A DNA stretch of 41,387 bases, from NCBI GenBank assembly GCA_036675565.1, contig JAKFER010000266.1, positions 1 through 41,387 on the forward strand, given 5' to 3'. The first letter of the stretch is position 1; every line of letters begins with the position of its first letter. Positions 1-8,491 of the stretch are shown here, one piece after another. A program made the translations under genes and the position numbers. The stretch is from JACCYQ01 sp036675565 (GTDB taxonomy: Bacteria; Bacteroidota; Bacteroidia; Chitinophagales; Chitinophagaceae). The notes below the pieces were generated by a model. It made no database searches. It was not told the origin of the DNA and saw only the letters and a program-made list of their open reading frames with translations.

Positions 1-413
1 CTGGTATTTTCGAGGCTGACCAGGCTGGTCCGTGCCCGGTGAACATCATCGGGGTTAATAACTTGTTGAACCATTTGTGCAGTAATTCTTCCCCGGTCAC
101 CATGCAATAACTTCACAGAGGAACCTGAATTAAAAGCAATGCCACCACCTTCATATTGATAAATGTGGGAAGATTCATCGCAGATCACTTCGTCTCCGGG
201 TTGTGTATGGCATTTAATGGCGATTTGGTTTGTCATTGTTCCGGAAGGGCAAAAAATAGCCGCTTCCATTCCAAACATATCAGCAGCCAATTGTTCTAAT
301 TCATTTATTGAAGGATCTTCTCCAAAAACATCATCTCCAACTTTTGCCTTCATCATGGCTTCCAACATGGAAGCAGTGGGTTTTGTAACTGTATCCGACC
401 TGAAATCTATCAT
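1..413 (-). CDS. ltaE: Low-specificity L-threonine aldolase, N-terminal part (cut by window edge)
   Basis: The protein starts MIDFRSDTVTKPT and runs about 137 residues before the window ends. This is the N-terminus of the PLP-dependent beta-eliminating lyase family that cleaves L-threonine or L-allo-threonine to glycine and acetaldehyde in the cytoplasm. Visible family marks are the opening FRSDT, the phosphate-binding SGTMTNQIA stretch and the ESSHIYQYEGGG segment, whose His stacks on the cofactor ring in characterised members. The PLP lysine lies further on, outside the window. The ATG at 413-411 is the only sensible start because the conserved FRSDTVT begins at residue 4. It is transcribed leftward, diverging from the outer-membrane gene at 714. 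Confidence 0.9.
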   Translation of the reverse strand, partial: MIDFRSDTVTKPTASMLEAMMKAKVGDDVFGEDPSINELEQLAADMFGMEAAIFCPSGTMTNQIAIKCHTQPGDEVICDESSHIYQYEGGGIAFNSGSSVKLLHGDRGRITAQMVQQVINPDDVHRARTSLVSLENT

Positions 414-666
414 TCAATCAATTTTACTGCAATATAAAAGATACTAATCCAAATCACCGTGAGAATTAATCGGCTAAAAAATCTGGAAATGCCTCATTGC
501 AAAAAAATTGCCTTTCATCTTTTCTTTTTGCCATTGGTACTTAAAAAGGTTAAATCCTGTAACCACATCGTTGCTTCTGCGTCCCATTGCTTGTAGTCAT
601 TGTTGCCGATCATCAATAAAATGAACCGTTCGCTATAAAACAATGAACTATGTAAAGCCAAGTACC
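414..666. other. Intergenic gap with a coding-like minus-strand remnant
   Basis: This is the divergent gap between ltaE and the outer-membrane gene. On the minus strand a frame opens after a TAA near 683 and closes with TGA at 517-515. It reads like protein, for example GNNDYKQWDAEATMWLQDLT, but its only ATG is at 613, giving 32 residues. It may be the 3' remnant of a decayed gene or chance. No other structure is evident. Confidence 0.3.
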
Positions 667-674
667 TACTTTTG
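667..674 (+). promoter_or_regulatory. Bacteroidota -7 element (TACTTTTG) for the OMP gene
   Basis: TACTTTTG matches the TAnnTTTG consensus read by the Bacteroidota housekeeping sigma factor. It lies 39 bases before the ATG at 714. No good TTTG is seen at the usual -33 spacing, so the call rests on the -7 box and its position. Confidence 0.5.
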
Positions 675-713
675 AATTGTAATTAACAACATCAAGTACT
701 AAAATCAACAATA

Positions 714-3176
714 ATGAGAAAAATTAAGAATCTGCTGGCTATGGTTGTTCTCACAACTTTATCTTTTGTCAGCTACGCCCAAAACGCCAGTAAGATCAGT
801 GGTGTAATTAAAGATGGGAATGAAAAGACCCTGGAATCGGCAACGATCAGTCTTATAAAGGCCACCGATAGTTCAGTAGTGAAAGTTGCCATTGCGGATA
901 AAGCCGGCAGGTACCAGTTTGAAAATATTGCAATCGGTAAGTATCTAGTGAATGTATCAGCAACCGGTCATGATGCTGGTTTTTCTTCTTTGGTGGAAGT
1001 TAAGGAAGGGAGCGCTGCGATTGAGGTTCCTGAAATTGTTTTACTACCTGCCACCAAAAGCCTGGGTGCTGTTGTAGTAACCAGTAAGAAACCTTTGATT
1101 GAGCAAAAAATTGACAGGATGGTGATCAATGTAGAAGCTTCCGTTACCAATGTGGGATCATCTGCATTAGAGGTGTTGGAAAAATCACCAGGTATTACGG
1201 TGGATAAAGATGGAAATATTAGTTTGAAAGGGAAGCAAGGTGTTGTTGTTTTAATCGATGGTCGTCCTTCTTATCTTTCCGGGGCAGACCTGGCAAATAT
1301 GTTAAGGAGTATGACATCTGCCCAACTTGACCAGATTGAAATTATGACCAATCCACCGGCTAAATATGATGCTGCTGGTAATGCAGGTGTCATCAATATC
1401 AAAACAAAAAAGAATAAGCAATATGGTTATAATGGAACTGTAAGTGCAACTTATGGCCAGGGAAGATATAATCGTGATAATGAATCATTAAACTTCAACT
1501 ATCGTAATGGTAAGGTTAATCTGTTTACCAATTTAAGTCACAATTATGGCAAGCGATATAATGACCTGGATATTCAAAGAAACTTCCGTGATAAAGACAC
1601 CAAGCAATTATTGCGCTATTTTGACCAGGAAGCTAAAATGCAAAGTATCTGGCGATCTTATAATGCCAAAGTAGGTATGGATTATTTCGCATCAAAAAAT
1701 ACCACATTTGGTGTTGTATTTAATGGATATTCAAACCCAGGGGAATTTGGAAACAGGAATACTACCCTGATATCTGATGCAAATGGATTGTTGATCAATG
1801 AGACCAAGGCAACAGCAGATTTTAATCAGCATTGGAAAAATTTCAGTACCAACCTTAATTTCCGCCAGGTATTGGATACAACAGGTCAGGAGATTACAGC
1901 AGATCTGGATTACCTGACTTATTCATCTACCAATGATATGGAATTGAGTAATTATTATTATGATGCAGCTGGAAACAGTATTGCAAAATCAGATACTTTA
2001 TTAGGTTCCTTGCCCCAGGAGATCAACATATACAGTGGGAAAATTGATTACCTGCGTCCATTAAAAAAGGGTGCAAAGTTTGAAGCTGGTTTAAAGAGCA
2101 GTATTGTAAAAACAGATAACAATGCCAATTATGACAGCATTATAAACAACCAGTTGGTGCATGATTATAACAGGAGCAATCATTTTATTTACGAAGAAAA
2201 TATCAATGCGGCTTATGTAAATCTCAGTACACTTTTAGGTAAAAAAATATCTGCGCAATTGGGATTAAGGCTTGAAAATACCAATGCAAAAGGAAACCAG
2301 GTAACTACCGGAGTTACTTTTGAAAGAAACTATACACAATTATTTCCTACGGCATATTTTCAATATAAAGCCAGCGAAAATCACAACCTGGGCTTAAATT
2401 ACGGACGTCGTATTCGCAGGCCAAATTATCACAGCCTGAATCCGTTTATTGAATTTATTGACAGGTATACTTCTGAACAGGGTAACCCCAATCTGAAACC
2501 GCAGTTTAGTCACAATATTGAATTAAGTCACACATTCAAAGGCAAATTGACTACTACTTTAAATTATACCAATACTACTGATATCATTCAGCAGGTGATA
2601 GAGCAAAATGAAGAGCGCAATGAAACTTATGTAAAGCAGGAAAATATTGCCAGCCAGCGTCAATACGGTATCGCAATCAATTCTTCTAATGAAATTACCA
2701 AATGGTGGTCAAGCAATATATACTTCAATTTATCAAATAACCATTTTGAAGGAATTGTCAATAACAATTTCATCTCCCTGGATGCTACCATGTACATGAT
2801 CAACAGCTCACAGCAATTCAAATTTGCAAAAACATGGAATGCTGAAATAAGTGGTTTTTATCGCAGTGGCGGTGTTGAAGGTGTGATTTTATTTAAGCCG
2901 ATGGGAATGGTATCTATGGGTATTGGCAAGCAGGTATTTAAAAATAAGGGTAATGTGAAGTTGAATGTGAGAGATGTATTCTTTACTCAACGCTTTAGTG
3001 CTACTTCAAAATATGGAAATGTAGACGCTGCTTTCCAAAACCAAAATGACAGCCGGGTTGTAAATCTATCTTTTTCATACCGCTTTAGTAAAGGAAAAGT
3101 AAATGGCGGACCAAAAAGAAGAACAGGTGGTGCAGGTGATGAGCAAAACAGGGTAGGCGGCGGAACTGGAAATTAA
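714..3176 (+). CDS. Outer membrane beta-barrel protein, TonB-receptor-like (OMP_b-brl_3 type)
   Basis: 820 residues. A signal peptide (about residues 1-22, ending SYAQ) is followed by a CarboxypepD_reg-like beta-sandwich (about 27-115: SGVIKDGNEKTLESATISL, then YQFENIAIGKY). Next comes a plug-like domain (about 120-235, including LEKSPGITVDKDGNISLKG, VLIDGRPSYL and INIKTKK). The remainder, about 580 residues, is alternating aromatic/polar sequence typical of a large outer-membrane barrel. Proteins of this build are usually annotated as TonB-dependent receptor or outer membrane beta-barrel family protein; the substrate cannot be told. No SusD partner is adjacent, so this is not a classic SusCD pair. 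The tail after the last strand is Gly/Arg-rich (RRTGGAGDEQNRVGGGTGN) and unusual for a barrel C-terminus. It is monocistronic, with its own -7 box and a terminator hairpin. Confidence 0.88.
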   Translation: MRKIKNLLAMVVLTTLSFVSYAQNASKISGVIKDGNEKTLESATISLIKATDSSVVKVAIADKAGRYQFENIAIGKYLVNVSATGHDAGFSSLVEVKEGSAAIEVPEIVLLPATKSLGAVVVTSKKPLIEQKIDRMVINVEASVTNVGSSALEVLEKSPGITVDKDGNISLKGKQGVVVLIDGRPSYLSGADLANMLRSMTSAQLDQIEIMTNPPAKYDAAGNAGVINIKTKKNKQYGYNGTVSATYGQGRYNRDNESLNFNYRNGKVNLFTNLSHNYGKRYNDLDIQRNFRDKDTKQLLRYFDQEAKMQSIWRSYNAKVGMDYFASKNTTFGVVFNGYSNPGEFGNRNTTLISDANGLLINETKATADFNQHWKNFSTNLNFRQVLDTTGQEITADLDYLTYSSTNDMELSNYYYDAAGNSIAKSDTLLGSLPQEINIYSGKIDYLRPLKKGAKFEAGLKSSIVKTDNNANYDSIINNQLVHDYNRSNHFIYEENINAAYVNLSTLLGKKISAQLGLRLENTNAKGNQVTTGVTFERNYTQLFPTAYFQYKASENHNLGLNYGRRIRRPNYHSLNPFIEFIDRYTSEQGNPNLKPQFSHNIELSHTFKGKLTTTLNYTNTTDIIQQVIEQNEERNETYVKQENIASQRQYGIAINSSNEITKWWSSNIYFNLSNNHFEGIVNNNFISLDATMYMINSSQQFKFAKTWNAEISGFYRSGGVEGVILFKPMGMVSMGIGKQVFKNKGNVKLNVRDVFFTQRFSATSKYGNVDAAFQNQNDSRVVNLSFSYRFSKGKVNGGPKRRTGGAGDEQNRVGGGTGN

Positions 3177-3199
3177 TACCATTAAACCCTGATCCATAA

Positions 3200-3230
3200 A
3201 CATTTCCCGGCAATGTCCGGGAATGTTTTA
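3200..3230 (+). terminator. Hairpin terminator after the OMP gene
   Basis: CATTTCCCGG / CCGGGAATGT forms a stem with one bulge around a 6-base loop, followed by TTTTA. It begins 24 bases after the stop codon at 3176. Confidence 0.6.
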
Positions 3231-3385
3231 AAAAATGTTAATGAATTTAACGATTGTTTCAATGGGTACACGGATTATACCACCTGTAATAATATAGAAT
3301 ATAAATAAGCTTTTAACTGGCATCTTTATACCATAAAAATTAATATTCATTTATCAAAATAGTTAGTTTTCTCATGTGAACGTTC

Positions 3386-3416
3386 GTCCCCCGTTTCTAC
3401 GGGGGACTTCTTTTTT
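3386..3416 (+). terminator. Strong intrinsic terminator
   Basis: GTCCCCC (3386-3392) pairs perfectly with GGGGGAC (3401-3407) across an 8-base loop and is followed by a T-rich run to 3416. It lies about 210 bases past the preceding gene and just before the yajQ promoter. It may be a second, stronger stop for the OMP transcript, or the end of an unrecognised short RNA from 3231-3385; no promoter for such an RNA was found. Confidence 0.75.
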
Positions 3417-3450
3417 ATACGGGTAAAAATGGAAACCATTTAAAAGATGC

Positions 3451-3458
3451 TATTTTTG
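3451..3458 (+). promoter_or_regulatory. Bacteroidota -7 element (TATTTTTG) for yajQ
   Basis: TATTTTTG fits TAnnTTTG and sits 36 bases before the yajQ ATG, just downstream of the strong terminator, giving a leader of roughly 30 bases. The -33 box is not clear. Confidence 0.5.
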
Positions 3459-3493
3459 AGACCCAAAATTATTGTTCATTTAAATATTCAAAC

Positions 3494-3985
3494 ATGCCTT
3501 CATTTGATATAGTAAGCAAAGTTGATGCACAGGCGCTGGATAACGCAGTTAATGTAACTACCAAGGAAATTACCAACAGGTTTGATTTTAAAGGTGCTCA
3601 TGTGGGAATAAACCTGGATAAAAAAGAGTTTAAGATCCAGGTGGAAACTGATGATGATATGAAGATGCAACAGCTGGTGGATGTTCTGATAAACAGGGCA
3701 CATAAACAAGGAATCTCACCTGAGGCATTCGACCGATCAAAAGAAGGATATCAAAGTGGAAAAATTTGGAAAAAGGAATTATTGGTAAGAAATGGTCTGA
3801 AACAGGAAGATGCAAAGAAAATAGTTAAAATGATTAAGGATGCCGGGTTAAAAGTGCAGGCATCTATAAATGATGACATAGTAAGAGTTACCGGTAAAAA
3901 AATCGATGACCTGCAAGAGGTAATTCAGTTGTGTAAAAACGCTGACTTGGGATTCCCTCTACAGTATGAAAATATGCGTAGTTAA
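3494..3985 (+). CDS. yajQ: YajQ family cyclic-di-GMP-binding protein (DUF520)
   Basis: 163 residues, the normal family length. It begins MPSFDIVSKVD and has the family's ferredoxin-like repeats: NRFDFKGAHVGI near 30-40, a mid-region RSKEGYQSGKIWKKEL, and the C-terminal IVRVTGKKIDDLQEVIQ and PLQYENMR tail. YajQ proteins are cytoplasmic nucleotide-binding proteins. Some bind cyclic-di-GMP and act with transcription factors; others were linked to tRNA or RNA binding. Which applies here cannot be read from sequence. The gene stands alone between a terminator and the L31 gene, with its own -7 box. Confidence 0.95.
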   Translation: MPSFDIVSKVDAQALDNAVNVTTKEITNRFDFKGAHVGINLDKKEFKIQVETDDDMKMQQLVDVLINRAHKQGISPEAFDRSKEGYQSGKIWKKELLVRNGLKQEDAKKIVKMIKDAGLKVQASINDDIVRVTGKKIDDLQEVIQLCKNADLGFPLQYENMRS

Positions 3986-4207
3986 TGTGGATAACCCGGT
4001 GCAAAACTGGTGAATATCATAAGCCATCAAAATTTGGAAGAGGGTTATATTAAAACGTATCTTGGATGTAGAAAGTCGCAAATTCCGTTAAAAGAAAGAA
4101 CGATTTTTCAGAAAGCATTGGGTTAGTAAGTATACGAGCTTCGGCAAGTATGAATATATATCCGGTGCTTTCTTCTTTTATATACTCTCCAAGAGGAAAA
4201 AAATGTT
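3986..4207. other. Intergenic gap, nothing recognised
   Basis: Between yajQ and the L31 promoter I find no RNA gene, repeat or plausible short gene. The frame that continues upstream from L31 to 4150 lacks coding character and is interrupted by the L31 promoter. Confidence 0.5.
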
Positions 4208-4238
4208 TTTGCCTCTCCATAAATTCTTCTTACTTTTG
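4208..4238 (+). promoter_or_regulatory. Near-perfect Bacteroidota promoter (TTTG-N19-TACTTTTG) for rpmE
   Basis: TTTG at 4208-4211 and TACTTTTG at 4231-4238 are separated by 19 bases, matching the described TTTG-N17-23-TAnnTTTG consensus. The start point should fall near 4243, giving a leader of about 54 bases before the L31 ATG. That rules out the longer upstream reading frame as the true N-terminus. Confidence 0.8.
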
Positions 4239-4296
4239 CGCTTCTAAAAAAAATTATCGTACGGCAAAATCCGTATTGGTTTTAAATCAAAGAATT

Positions 4297-4545
4297 ATGA
4301 AAAAAGGTATACATCCGGAAAGCTATCGATATGTAGTTTTTAAGGATATGAGTAATGGGGACTCTTTTTTAAGCCGTTCAACAGCAACGTCTAAGGAAAC
4401 AGTTCAATGGGAAGATGGTAATGAATATCCCCTGGTGAAACTGGAGATTTCAAATACATCGCACCCATTCTTTACCGGCAAAAATATGTTGGTTGATACT
4501 GCTGGTCGTATCGATAAATTCAAAAAGAAATACGCCAAGAAATAA
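4297..4545 (+). CDS. rpmE: 50S ribosomal protein L31 type B
   Basis: 82 residues starting MKKGIHPESYRYVVFKD, the classic type B L31 opening, with SRSTATSKETVQWEDG and a basic C-terminus ending KKKYAKK. L31 sits on the central protuberance of the large subunit and bridges to the small subunit. The zinc-binding CxxC pairs of type A L31 are absent, as expected for the zinc-independent type B paralogue. The frame remains open upstream to 4150, but family alignment and the promoter at 4208-4238 place the start at 4297. It is monocistronic, with a strong promoter and a strong terminator, as suits a ribosomal protein. Confidence 0.97.
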   Translation: MKKGIHPESYRYVVFKDMSNGDSFLSRSTATSKETVQWEDGNEYPLVKLEISNTSHPFFTGKNMLVDTAGRIDKFKKKYAKK

Positions 4546-4576
4546 TCCTGTACAAACGGATATAATAAAATCTTTA

Positions 4577-4606
4577 AACCTCCTGATGTTTCAGGAGGTT
4601 TTTTTT
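4577..4606 (+). terminator. Intrinsic terminator after rpmE
   Basis: AACCTCCTGA (4577-4586) pairs perfectly with TCAGGAGGTT (4591-4600) over a 4-base loop and runs into eight T residues. Confidence 0.92.
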
Positions 4607-4654
4607 GTCATGTTCCATCAGATTTGTCTCATGTATTATTCTTTTTTAATCACT

Positions 4655-4662
4655 TATTTTTG
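4655..4662 (+). promoter_or_regulatory. Bacteroidota -7 element (TATTTTTG) upstream of the GlmU-like gene
   Basis: TATTTTTG matches TAnnTTTG and precedes the ATG at 4688 by 25 bases. No -33 TTTG is seen at standard spacing. Confidence 0.5.
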
Positions 4663-4687
4663 AAGAATTACAGCAATTAACTGTGTT

Positions 4688-5866
4688 ATGGCAAAAATCA
4701 TTTTTACAGAAGAATTTTGTAAACCTGAAAATTTACATCCATTTACTTTAACCCGCCAGATACAGGATCTGAGGGTAGGCATATTGACTATCAGGGAAAA
4801 ATGGGAGCATACACTTAAACTTTCATCATTTGATAAATTTGAGGATGATTACAAAGATCTGGATCGCTGCATCCGCATTGATGCTTCGTTACCGGATGAT
4901 ACTTATTATCTTATTCATGGCAACCTTTTACCAACCCCTAAACTGGTAAAGGCAGTTAAAAAACTGAAACCCGGCCAATTTATTTCGATGAATGAAGGGC
5001 AGGGAGTGGTTTATTGTTTTACAAAAAATGAAATAAATGAATATAACCAGGTTGAAGTAAAAAAGGCTATCCAGGTAAACGAAGAAGACTTATCAATTTT
5101 ATTTCCATGGGATATTTTTCAAAAAAATAATTTAGCAATAAGGCATGATTTTGAAATGATCACGAATAAAAGAAAATCTAAAAAACTTCCCCGTACAAAT
5201 AAGCTGCTGAATCCCGAAAATATTTTTATTGAAGAAGGCGTGAAAGCCGATCATATTATCATCAATGCAACTGACGGACCTGTATATATTGGGAAAGATG
5301 TTCTTTTGATGGAAGGTTCCATAATCAGGGGGCCCGTTTCTATTGGGAAAGGTTCAGTGGTTAAAATGGGCACCCGTATTTATGGTGCCACTACAATAGG
5401 TCCAGGATGTGTAGTTGGAGGGGAAATAAAAAATTCAGTATTATTTTCAAATTCCAATAAAGCACATGATGGTTACCTGGGTGATGCTGTAATAGGAGCA
5501 TGGTGTAATTTAGGAGCTGGTACCAGTAATTCGAACATGAAAAATAATGCGGGTACCATTCGTATCTGGACACCAAATGGTTACCTGGAAGCTGGAAAGA
5601 AATGTGGCGTTTTTATGGGCGATTTTACAAAGACAGCAATAAATACCTGCATCAATACCGGAACTGTAATAGGTGTTTGTTGTAATGTATTTGGAAATGG
5701 ATTAACGCCTAAGCTTATACCAAATTTTTCATGGGGTAGTGAGGGCGTTAAAAGATATGAATTTGATAAAGCCATTGAAGATATCAGGAACTGGAAAAGC
5801 CTGAAAGAACAAAATATTTCTGTAAATGAATTAAGTATTTTGAAATATATTTTTGAACATTATTAA
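4688..5866 (+). CDS. GlmU-like bifunctional sugar-nucleotide protein (alternative bacterial GlmU family)
   Basis: 392 residues. The N-terminal part (about 1-175) carries the conserved LTRQIQDLRVGILTIREKWE segment of the Bacteroidota GlmU-like family, the predicted UDP-N-acetylglucosamine diphosphorylase half. From about 180 a left-handed beta-helix made of hexapeptide turns begins (VYIGKDV, GPVSIGKG, GATTIGPG). It includes KAHDGYLGDAVIG followed by NLGAGTSNSN, closely resembling the acetyltransferase active-site region of true GlmU, where the matching His is the catalytic base. It would act in the cytoplasm on the route to UDP-GlcNAc for peptidoglycan and lipid A. It lies 15 bases upstream of tpiA and is probably cotranscribed with it. 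The exact reaction of the N-terminal half is inferred from the family. Confidence 0.88.
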   Translation: MAKIIFTEEFCKPENLHPFTLTRQIQDLRVGILTIREKWEHTLKLSSFDKFEDDYKDLDRCIRIDASLPDDTYYLIHGNLLPTPKLVKAVKKLKPGQFISMNEGQGVVYCFTKNEINEYNQVEVKKAIQVNEEDLSILFPWDIFQKNNLAIRHDFEMITNKRKSKKLPRTNKLLNPENIFIEEGVKADHIIINATDGPVYIGKDVLLMEGSIIRGPVSIGKGSVVKMGTRIYGATTIGPGCVVGGEIKNSVLFSNSNKAHDGYLGDAVIGAWCNLGAGTSNSNMKNNAGTIRIWTPNGYLEAGKKCGVFMGDFTKTAINTCINTGTVIGVCCNVFGNGLTPKLIPNFSWGSEGVKRYEFDKAIEDIRNWKSLKEQNISVNELSILKYIFEHY

Positions 5867-5881
5867 AATCAAAATGATAGA

Positions 5882-6643
5882 ATGAGAAAACAAATTGCAG
5901 CTGCAAACTGGAAGATGAATATGAGTTACCAGGATGGCGTTAAGTTATTGGATGATGTTTTGTCAGCAGAAATAAAATTGGCTGAGCACCAACAGGTGAT
6001 ATTCGCAGTACCCTTTCCATATCTCATAATGGCAAACAGCGAGGTGGCTGAAGAAGCAAATAATCATGTATCTGCACAAAATTGTCATCACAAAGAATCA
6101 GGAGCATATACCGGAGAAGTTTCAGCTGCCATGTTACATTCCATTAACGTCAGGTATTGTATTATAGGTCATAGTGAAAGAAGAGAATATTTCCAGGAAA
6201 CCAATTCAATGCTGGCTGAAAAATTAGACCGTTGTTTTAATCACCAGGTCACACCCATTTTTTGTTGTGGTGAACCATTAGAAGTGCGGGAGGCAGAAAA
6301 GCAAAACGAATATGTATCACGCCAGTTAGAAGAATCATTATACCATTTAGATGGCGATAAAATAAAAAGCCTGGTAATTGCATACGAACCTATTTGGGCT
6401 ATTGGTACAGGGAAAACGGCTTCAACCCAACAAGCCCAGGAAATGCATGCATTTATAAGAGCTCAATTAAAAACTAAATTTGGCGAAGAAGTAGCAAATG
6501 AAGTTCCAATATTATATGGCGGAAGTGTAAAAGCAGGCAATGCTAAAGAAATTTTTGCTAATGAAGATGTTGACGGCGGATTAGTTGGTGGCGCTTCACT
6601 GGTAGCTGATGATTTTATCCAGATTATTAAAGCTTTGAAATAA
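5882..6643 (+). CDS. tpiA: Triosephosphate isomerase
   Basis: 253 residues, full length. It interconverts dihydroxyacetone phosphate and glyceraldehyde 3-phosphate in glycolysis. All catalytic parts are visible: N9 and K11 in AANWKMN, the electrophile His97 in IIGHSERR, the catalytic Glu in AYEPIWAIGTGKTAS together with the flexible lid loop, and the phosphate-binding LYGGSVK and GGLVGGASL loops near the C-terminus. The ATG at 5882 lies 15 bases after the GlmU-like gene, suggesting a two-gene operon. Nothing is abnormal. Confidence 0.98.
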   Translation: MRKQIAAANWKMNMSYQDGVKLLDDVLSAEIKLAEHQQVIFAVPFPYLIMANSEVAEEANNHVSAQNCHHKESGAYTGEVSAAMLHSINVRYCIIGHSERREYFQETNSMLAEKLDRCFNHQVTPIFCCGEPLEVREAEKQNEYVSRQLEESLYHLDGDKIKSLVIAYEPIWAIGTGKTASTQQAQEMHAFIRAQLKTKFGEEVANEVPILYGGSVKAGNAKEIFANEDVDGGLVGGASLVADDFIQIIKALK

Positions 6644-6718
6644 TAAGTTATTGAGGCCCCTTACCATATTGTTATCACCCGAAGAAAGCATTTACTACTT
6701 AATTTTTTAAAAATTAAG

Positions 6719-7060
6719 GTGATAGTAAATGGTACTGAAATTTATCCCATAGCAAAGGGTGAAAAATTGATCATTCCCGTGATGTTTAACAATCCAAAAA
6801 TTGTGGCTACAGATGGATATCATATTACACAGCCATTAGAATTGGTATTTCATCATATACATAAATATCACTTTAAAATTGTTTGTGTCATTGGAGATTC
6901 ACAACTGGCAGCAGGATTGGTTTTAATGGCACTGTTGTTTTTCGTGGGGCTTCTATCCGGGTTTTTAGTTGTAAAATTGCTAAGTTTTTTACCCATATTT
7001 TATTTCCTTTTCCTGTATTATATTAACCGGAAAGAATTTATTCAAATCAGGGCATCATGA
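6719..7060 (+). CDS. Hypothetical small membrane protein
   Basis: 113 residues; I do not recognise the family. The first about 60 residues look soluble and beta-rich (PIAKGEKLIIPVMFNNPKIV, then a His-rich VFHHIHKYHF). They are followed by two adjacent hydrophobic helices at about 64-82 and 84-102 and a short charged tail. The only usable upstream start is GTG at 6719, directly after an AAGG. An internal ATG at 6781 would remove part of the soluble region. It lies 75 bases after tpiA and 138 before the flippase, all on the same strand. No terminator is visible on either side. Confidence 0.55.
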   Translation: MIVNGTEIYPIAKGEKLIIPVMFNNPKIVATDGYHITQPLELVFHHIHKYHFKIVCVIGDSQLAAGLVLMALLFFVGLLSGFLVVKLLSFLPIFYFLFLYYINRKEFIQIRAS

Positions 7061-7198
7061 AAGAATAAAGATATAATGGCTTGTATGCAAAGTTTATTTA
7101 TTTGTTTTATGATATGAGCAAAAGAGGAAAGTTGAATACCAACCGCAATGATCATTTTCGAATTACATGTGACAAATAAAAAACAATAATAAAATCAC

Positions 7199-8491
7199 AT
7201 GAAAGAAATTTTAAGAGGTGGGGCATATAGGTTCATGTATATGGTCATCAACTTTGCAATCGGGTTATTAATCGCCTATCTCTCTGGTACGAAACTATTC
7301 GGTTTGATTGCTATAATGATTGTAAATGCTTCCATATTTCATATTGTTTCCGGGTTAGGTACAGATAGTTCTATCGTTTGGCATGGTGCAAAAAAAAGTA
7401 CCAGTACCAACCAGTTAATGACTTTTACGCTATTAACCGCTTTTTTTCAAATACTTATTTTTATTATAGTTGCTATAATCTGGCTTTATTTTTCAGGGAA
7501 TAGCATGCTGACTGGCAGTAATGAATCACCTATTTTTTTGCTTGAACTGGTTTATTTTTCAGGTCTTGTTTGGTTAGAGAAATATATTTCAGTCCTGTAT
7601 GCAAACCAAATGAGCCTGGTTTGCAACCGGATTATTTTAATCATCATTGCAATTTTATTTTTACTATTACTGCCAGTATATTTTGGAATTGATATTTTCA
7701 ATCTTGATCCATTTACATTTTTTTGTTTTTTGCCGGCCATTCAGGCCATACCGCTAATTATTTATTTTCATAAGAAAACATCATGGCGATTTACATCATT
7801 ATCGAAACTGAATCTGCATTCATTATTAAGTTTTTCAATGATCGTTTTCATCACGAATACCGTTCAATTCCTGGCTTATAGAATTGATTATTGGATCATC
7901 CTGCATTATCATAATGTAAGTGATGTAGGTATTTATGCACAAGCCAACCGCTTTGCACAATTATTATGGGTAATTCCAAACATCATGGCAGCATTAATGA
8001 TTCCCGCCATTGCAGCTCCGGGTTCTAAATTTAAGCATGCTGAATTTTCTGCCTTAGTCCGGGGATTAGTTTATGTTAGTTTTGTCATTGTAATTGGTGT
8101 AGGAATACTATCATACTTACTTTACAATTATTTTCTACCAATTGAATATTCAGAAGGCTTTGCGGCATTAATTATAATGATGCCAGGTTTTTATTTTTTT
8201 ATCTTAACCATTTTACTCGCAGCATGGTTTTCAGCACAGAGAATGCTATGGATAAATTTCTGGGGTTCTTTGATTTGCCTGATCTGTATTTTTATCTCAG
8301 ATATGATATTAATTCCTTCCTTCGGAATAAATGGAGCTGCCTTAGGTAATACAATCGGATACACTGCTTCTGCTTTGTTCAGTGTTTTCATGTTTTTAAG
8401 ACTATCTTCTTTCAAGTTCCATGACTTATTAATTGTTCAAAGAAATGATATCAGGAAGTTATTAAAAATGAAATTTAATAATGCAAATTAA
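7199..8491 (+). CDS. Polysaccharide flippase (Wzx / oligosaccharide flippase family)
   Basis: 430 residues, almost all hydrophobic, with about 12-14 predicted membrane helices and short charged loops. The N-terminus MKEILRGGAYRFMYMVINF and the central SFSMIVFITNTVQFLAYRIDYWIILHYHNVSDVGIYAQANR region (residues about 215-255) are typical of Wzx-type MOP-superfamily exporters, which flip lipid-linked sugar units across the inner membrane. The last 11 bases overlap the start of the GT4 gene, so the two are translationally coupled and probably serve one glycan. No polymerase or ligase gene is adjacent. The pair is visibly richer in A and T than its neighbours. Confidence 0.88.
   Translation: MKEILRGGAYRFMYMVINFAIGLLIAYLSGTKLFGLIAIMIVNASIFHIVSGLGTDSSIVWHGAKKSTSTNQLMTFTLLTAFFQILIFIIVAIIWLYFSGNSMLTGSNESPIFLLELVYFSGLVWLEKYISVLYANQMSLVCNRIILIIIAILFLLLLPVYFGIDIFNLDPFTFFCFLPAIQAIPLIIYFHKKTSWRFTSLSKLNLHSLLSFSMIVFITNTVQFLAYRIDYWIILHYHNVSDVGIYAQANRFAQLLWVIPNIMAALMIPAIAAPGSKFKHAEFSALVRGLVYVSFVIVIGVGILSYLLYNYFLPIEYSEGFAALIIMMPGFYFFILTILLAAWFSAQRMLWINFWGSLICLICIFISDMILIPSFGINGAALGNTIGYTASALFSVFMFLRLSSFKFHDLLIVQRNDIRKLLKMKFNNAN

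Noticed and set aside
163..447. Plus-strand open frame at the window start
   Set aside because: It is antisense to the clear threonine aldolase N-terminus, which carries family motifs; the plus frame has none.
4150..4296. Upstream extension of the L31 frame
   Set aside because: Type B L31 starts MKKGIHPE; the extension contains the consensus promoter and has no family match.
7114..7179. 21-residue open frame between the small membrane protein and the flippase
   Set aside because: Too short, no recognisable feature and no promoter; such frames are expected by chance.
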